A stretch of DNA of 5,938 nucleotides from a bacterium (lineage in GTDB: Bacteria; Pseudomonadota; Alphaproteobacteria; Caulobacterales; Hyphomonadaceae): positions 1 to 5,938 of the forward strand of contig JAVBYB010000507.1 in NCBI GenBank assembly GCA_030824255.1, in the 5' to 3' direction. The translations under genes and the position numbers were made by a program. Below, in pieces: positions 5,777 through 5,938 of the stretch (position 1 is its first letter; the number at the start of each line of letters is the position of its first letter). The notes under the pieces were generated by a model. That model was not told the origin of the DNA and did not search any database. It saw only the letters and a list, made by a program, of their open reading frames with translations.

Positions 5777-5938
5777 CTACTGCGGGTCCGGTATCGGCCC
5801 CACATTGGTCTTTCGTGACACCAGGTTGAAGAAGTGGAACACCTTCTCGATGTTCTCCCGTCCGCGCCGGATGAAGAACTCGTGCTCCAGCCCCGGAAAC
5901 TCCAGATAGACGTGCTGCGCGCCCACGCCCTGCAATTG
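5777..5938 (-). CDS. alpha/beta hydrolase, C-terminal fragment (cut by right edge)
   Basis: The last 53 residues of a protein whose start lies beyond the right edge; the stop is TAG, complement of 5777-5779. The fragment begins QLQGVGAQHVYLEFPGLEHE and continues FFIRR, then ENIEKVFHFFNLVS, with the tail RKTNVGPIPDPQ. The order beta strand (HVYLEF), glycine turn, HEF, then a final amphipathic helix is that of the C-terminus of alpha/beta hydrolases, where the His of HEF (residue 19 of the fragment) would be the catalytic histidine. Esterase, dienelactone hydrolase-like or prolyl oligopeptidase-like members are all possible. The nucleophile and acid are outside the window, so the subfamily is not assigned. 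It precedes the DUF3144 gene on the same strand. Confidence 0.65.
   Translation of the reverse strand, partial: QLQGVGAQHVYLEFPGLEHEFFIRRGRENIEKVFHFFNLVSRKTNVGPIPDPQ

Noticed and set aside
1..5938. CRISPR array, tRNA or rRNA gene, insertion sequence, phage or defence genes
   Set aside because: No regularly spaced direct repeats, no cloverleaf or rRNA segments and no transposase, integrase or nuclease motifs were found on either strand. No undescribed multi-gene system is evident.

Overview
The window is GC-rich DNA in which most codons end in G or C. It reads as chromosomal DNA of an alphaproteobacterium. A Caulobacterales or Hyphomonadales-type organism is my best guess. This rests on the mix of families (PduO-type cobalamin adenosyltransferase, a secreted S9 peptidase, an alphaproteobacterial TerB-like protein, a DUF3144 protein) and on palindromic intergenic repeats of a kind I remember from alphaproteobacterial genomes. 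Taxonomy is inference; there is no rRNA or tRNA here.

Layout. The left part is read rightwards. It holds the C-terminal 114 residues of a cob(I)alamin adenosyltransferase (cut by the left edge), then a secreted serine hydrolase of the beta-lactamase/CubicO fold (482-1687), then, 59 bp later, a 663-residue S9 (prolyl oligopeptidase family) peptidase with a lipoprotein signal (1747-3738). The right part is read leftwards. From the right edge come the C-terminal 53 residues of an alpha/beta hydrolase (5777-5938), a 99-residue DUF3144 protein (5404-5703), a classical short-chain dehydrogenase/reductase (4457-5332) and a TerB-like protein (3912-4370). Gaps of 71 to 86 bp separate these leftward genes, so they may be co-transcribed in part, although the SDR and TerB genes each have a weak promoter-like element of their own.

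The two blocks converge on a 173-bp spacer (3739-3911). It contains two copies of a palindromic repeat in opposite orientation, joined by a perfect 17-bp inverted repeat. This is the most structured non-coding element in the window and may terminate transcription in both directions.

How the genes fit together: the serine hydrolase and the S9 peptidase both carry export signals and are adjacent, so they probably act in the envelope or periplasm, plausibly on peptides or peptidoglycan-related substrates. The leftward genes are cytosolic and share no obvious pathway. I see no defence system, mobile element, CRISPR array or unfamiliar multi-gene system. The window looks like ordinary core or near-core genome. 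Its points of interest are the paired repeats, a possible start-site hairpin before the peptidase gene, and a non-standard catalytic residue in the SDR.
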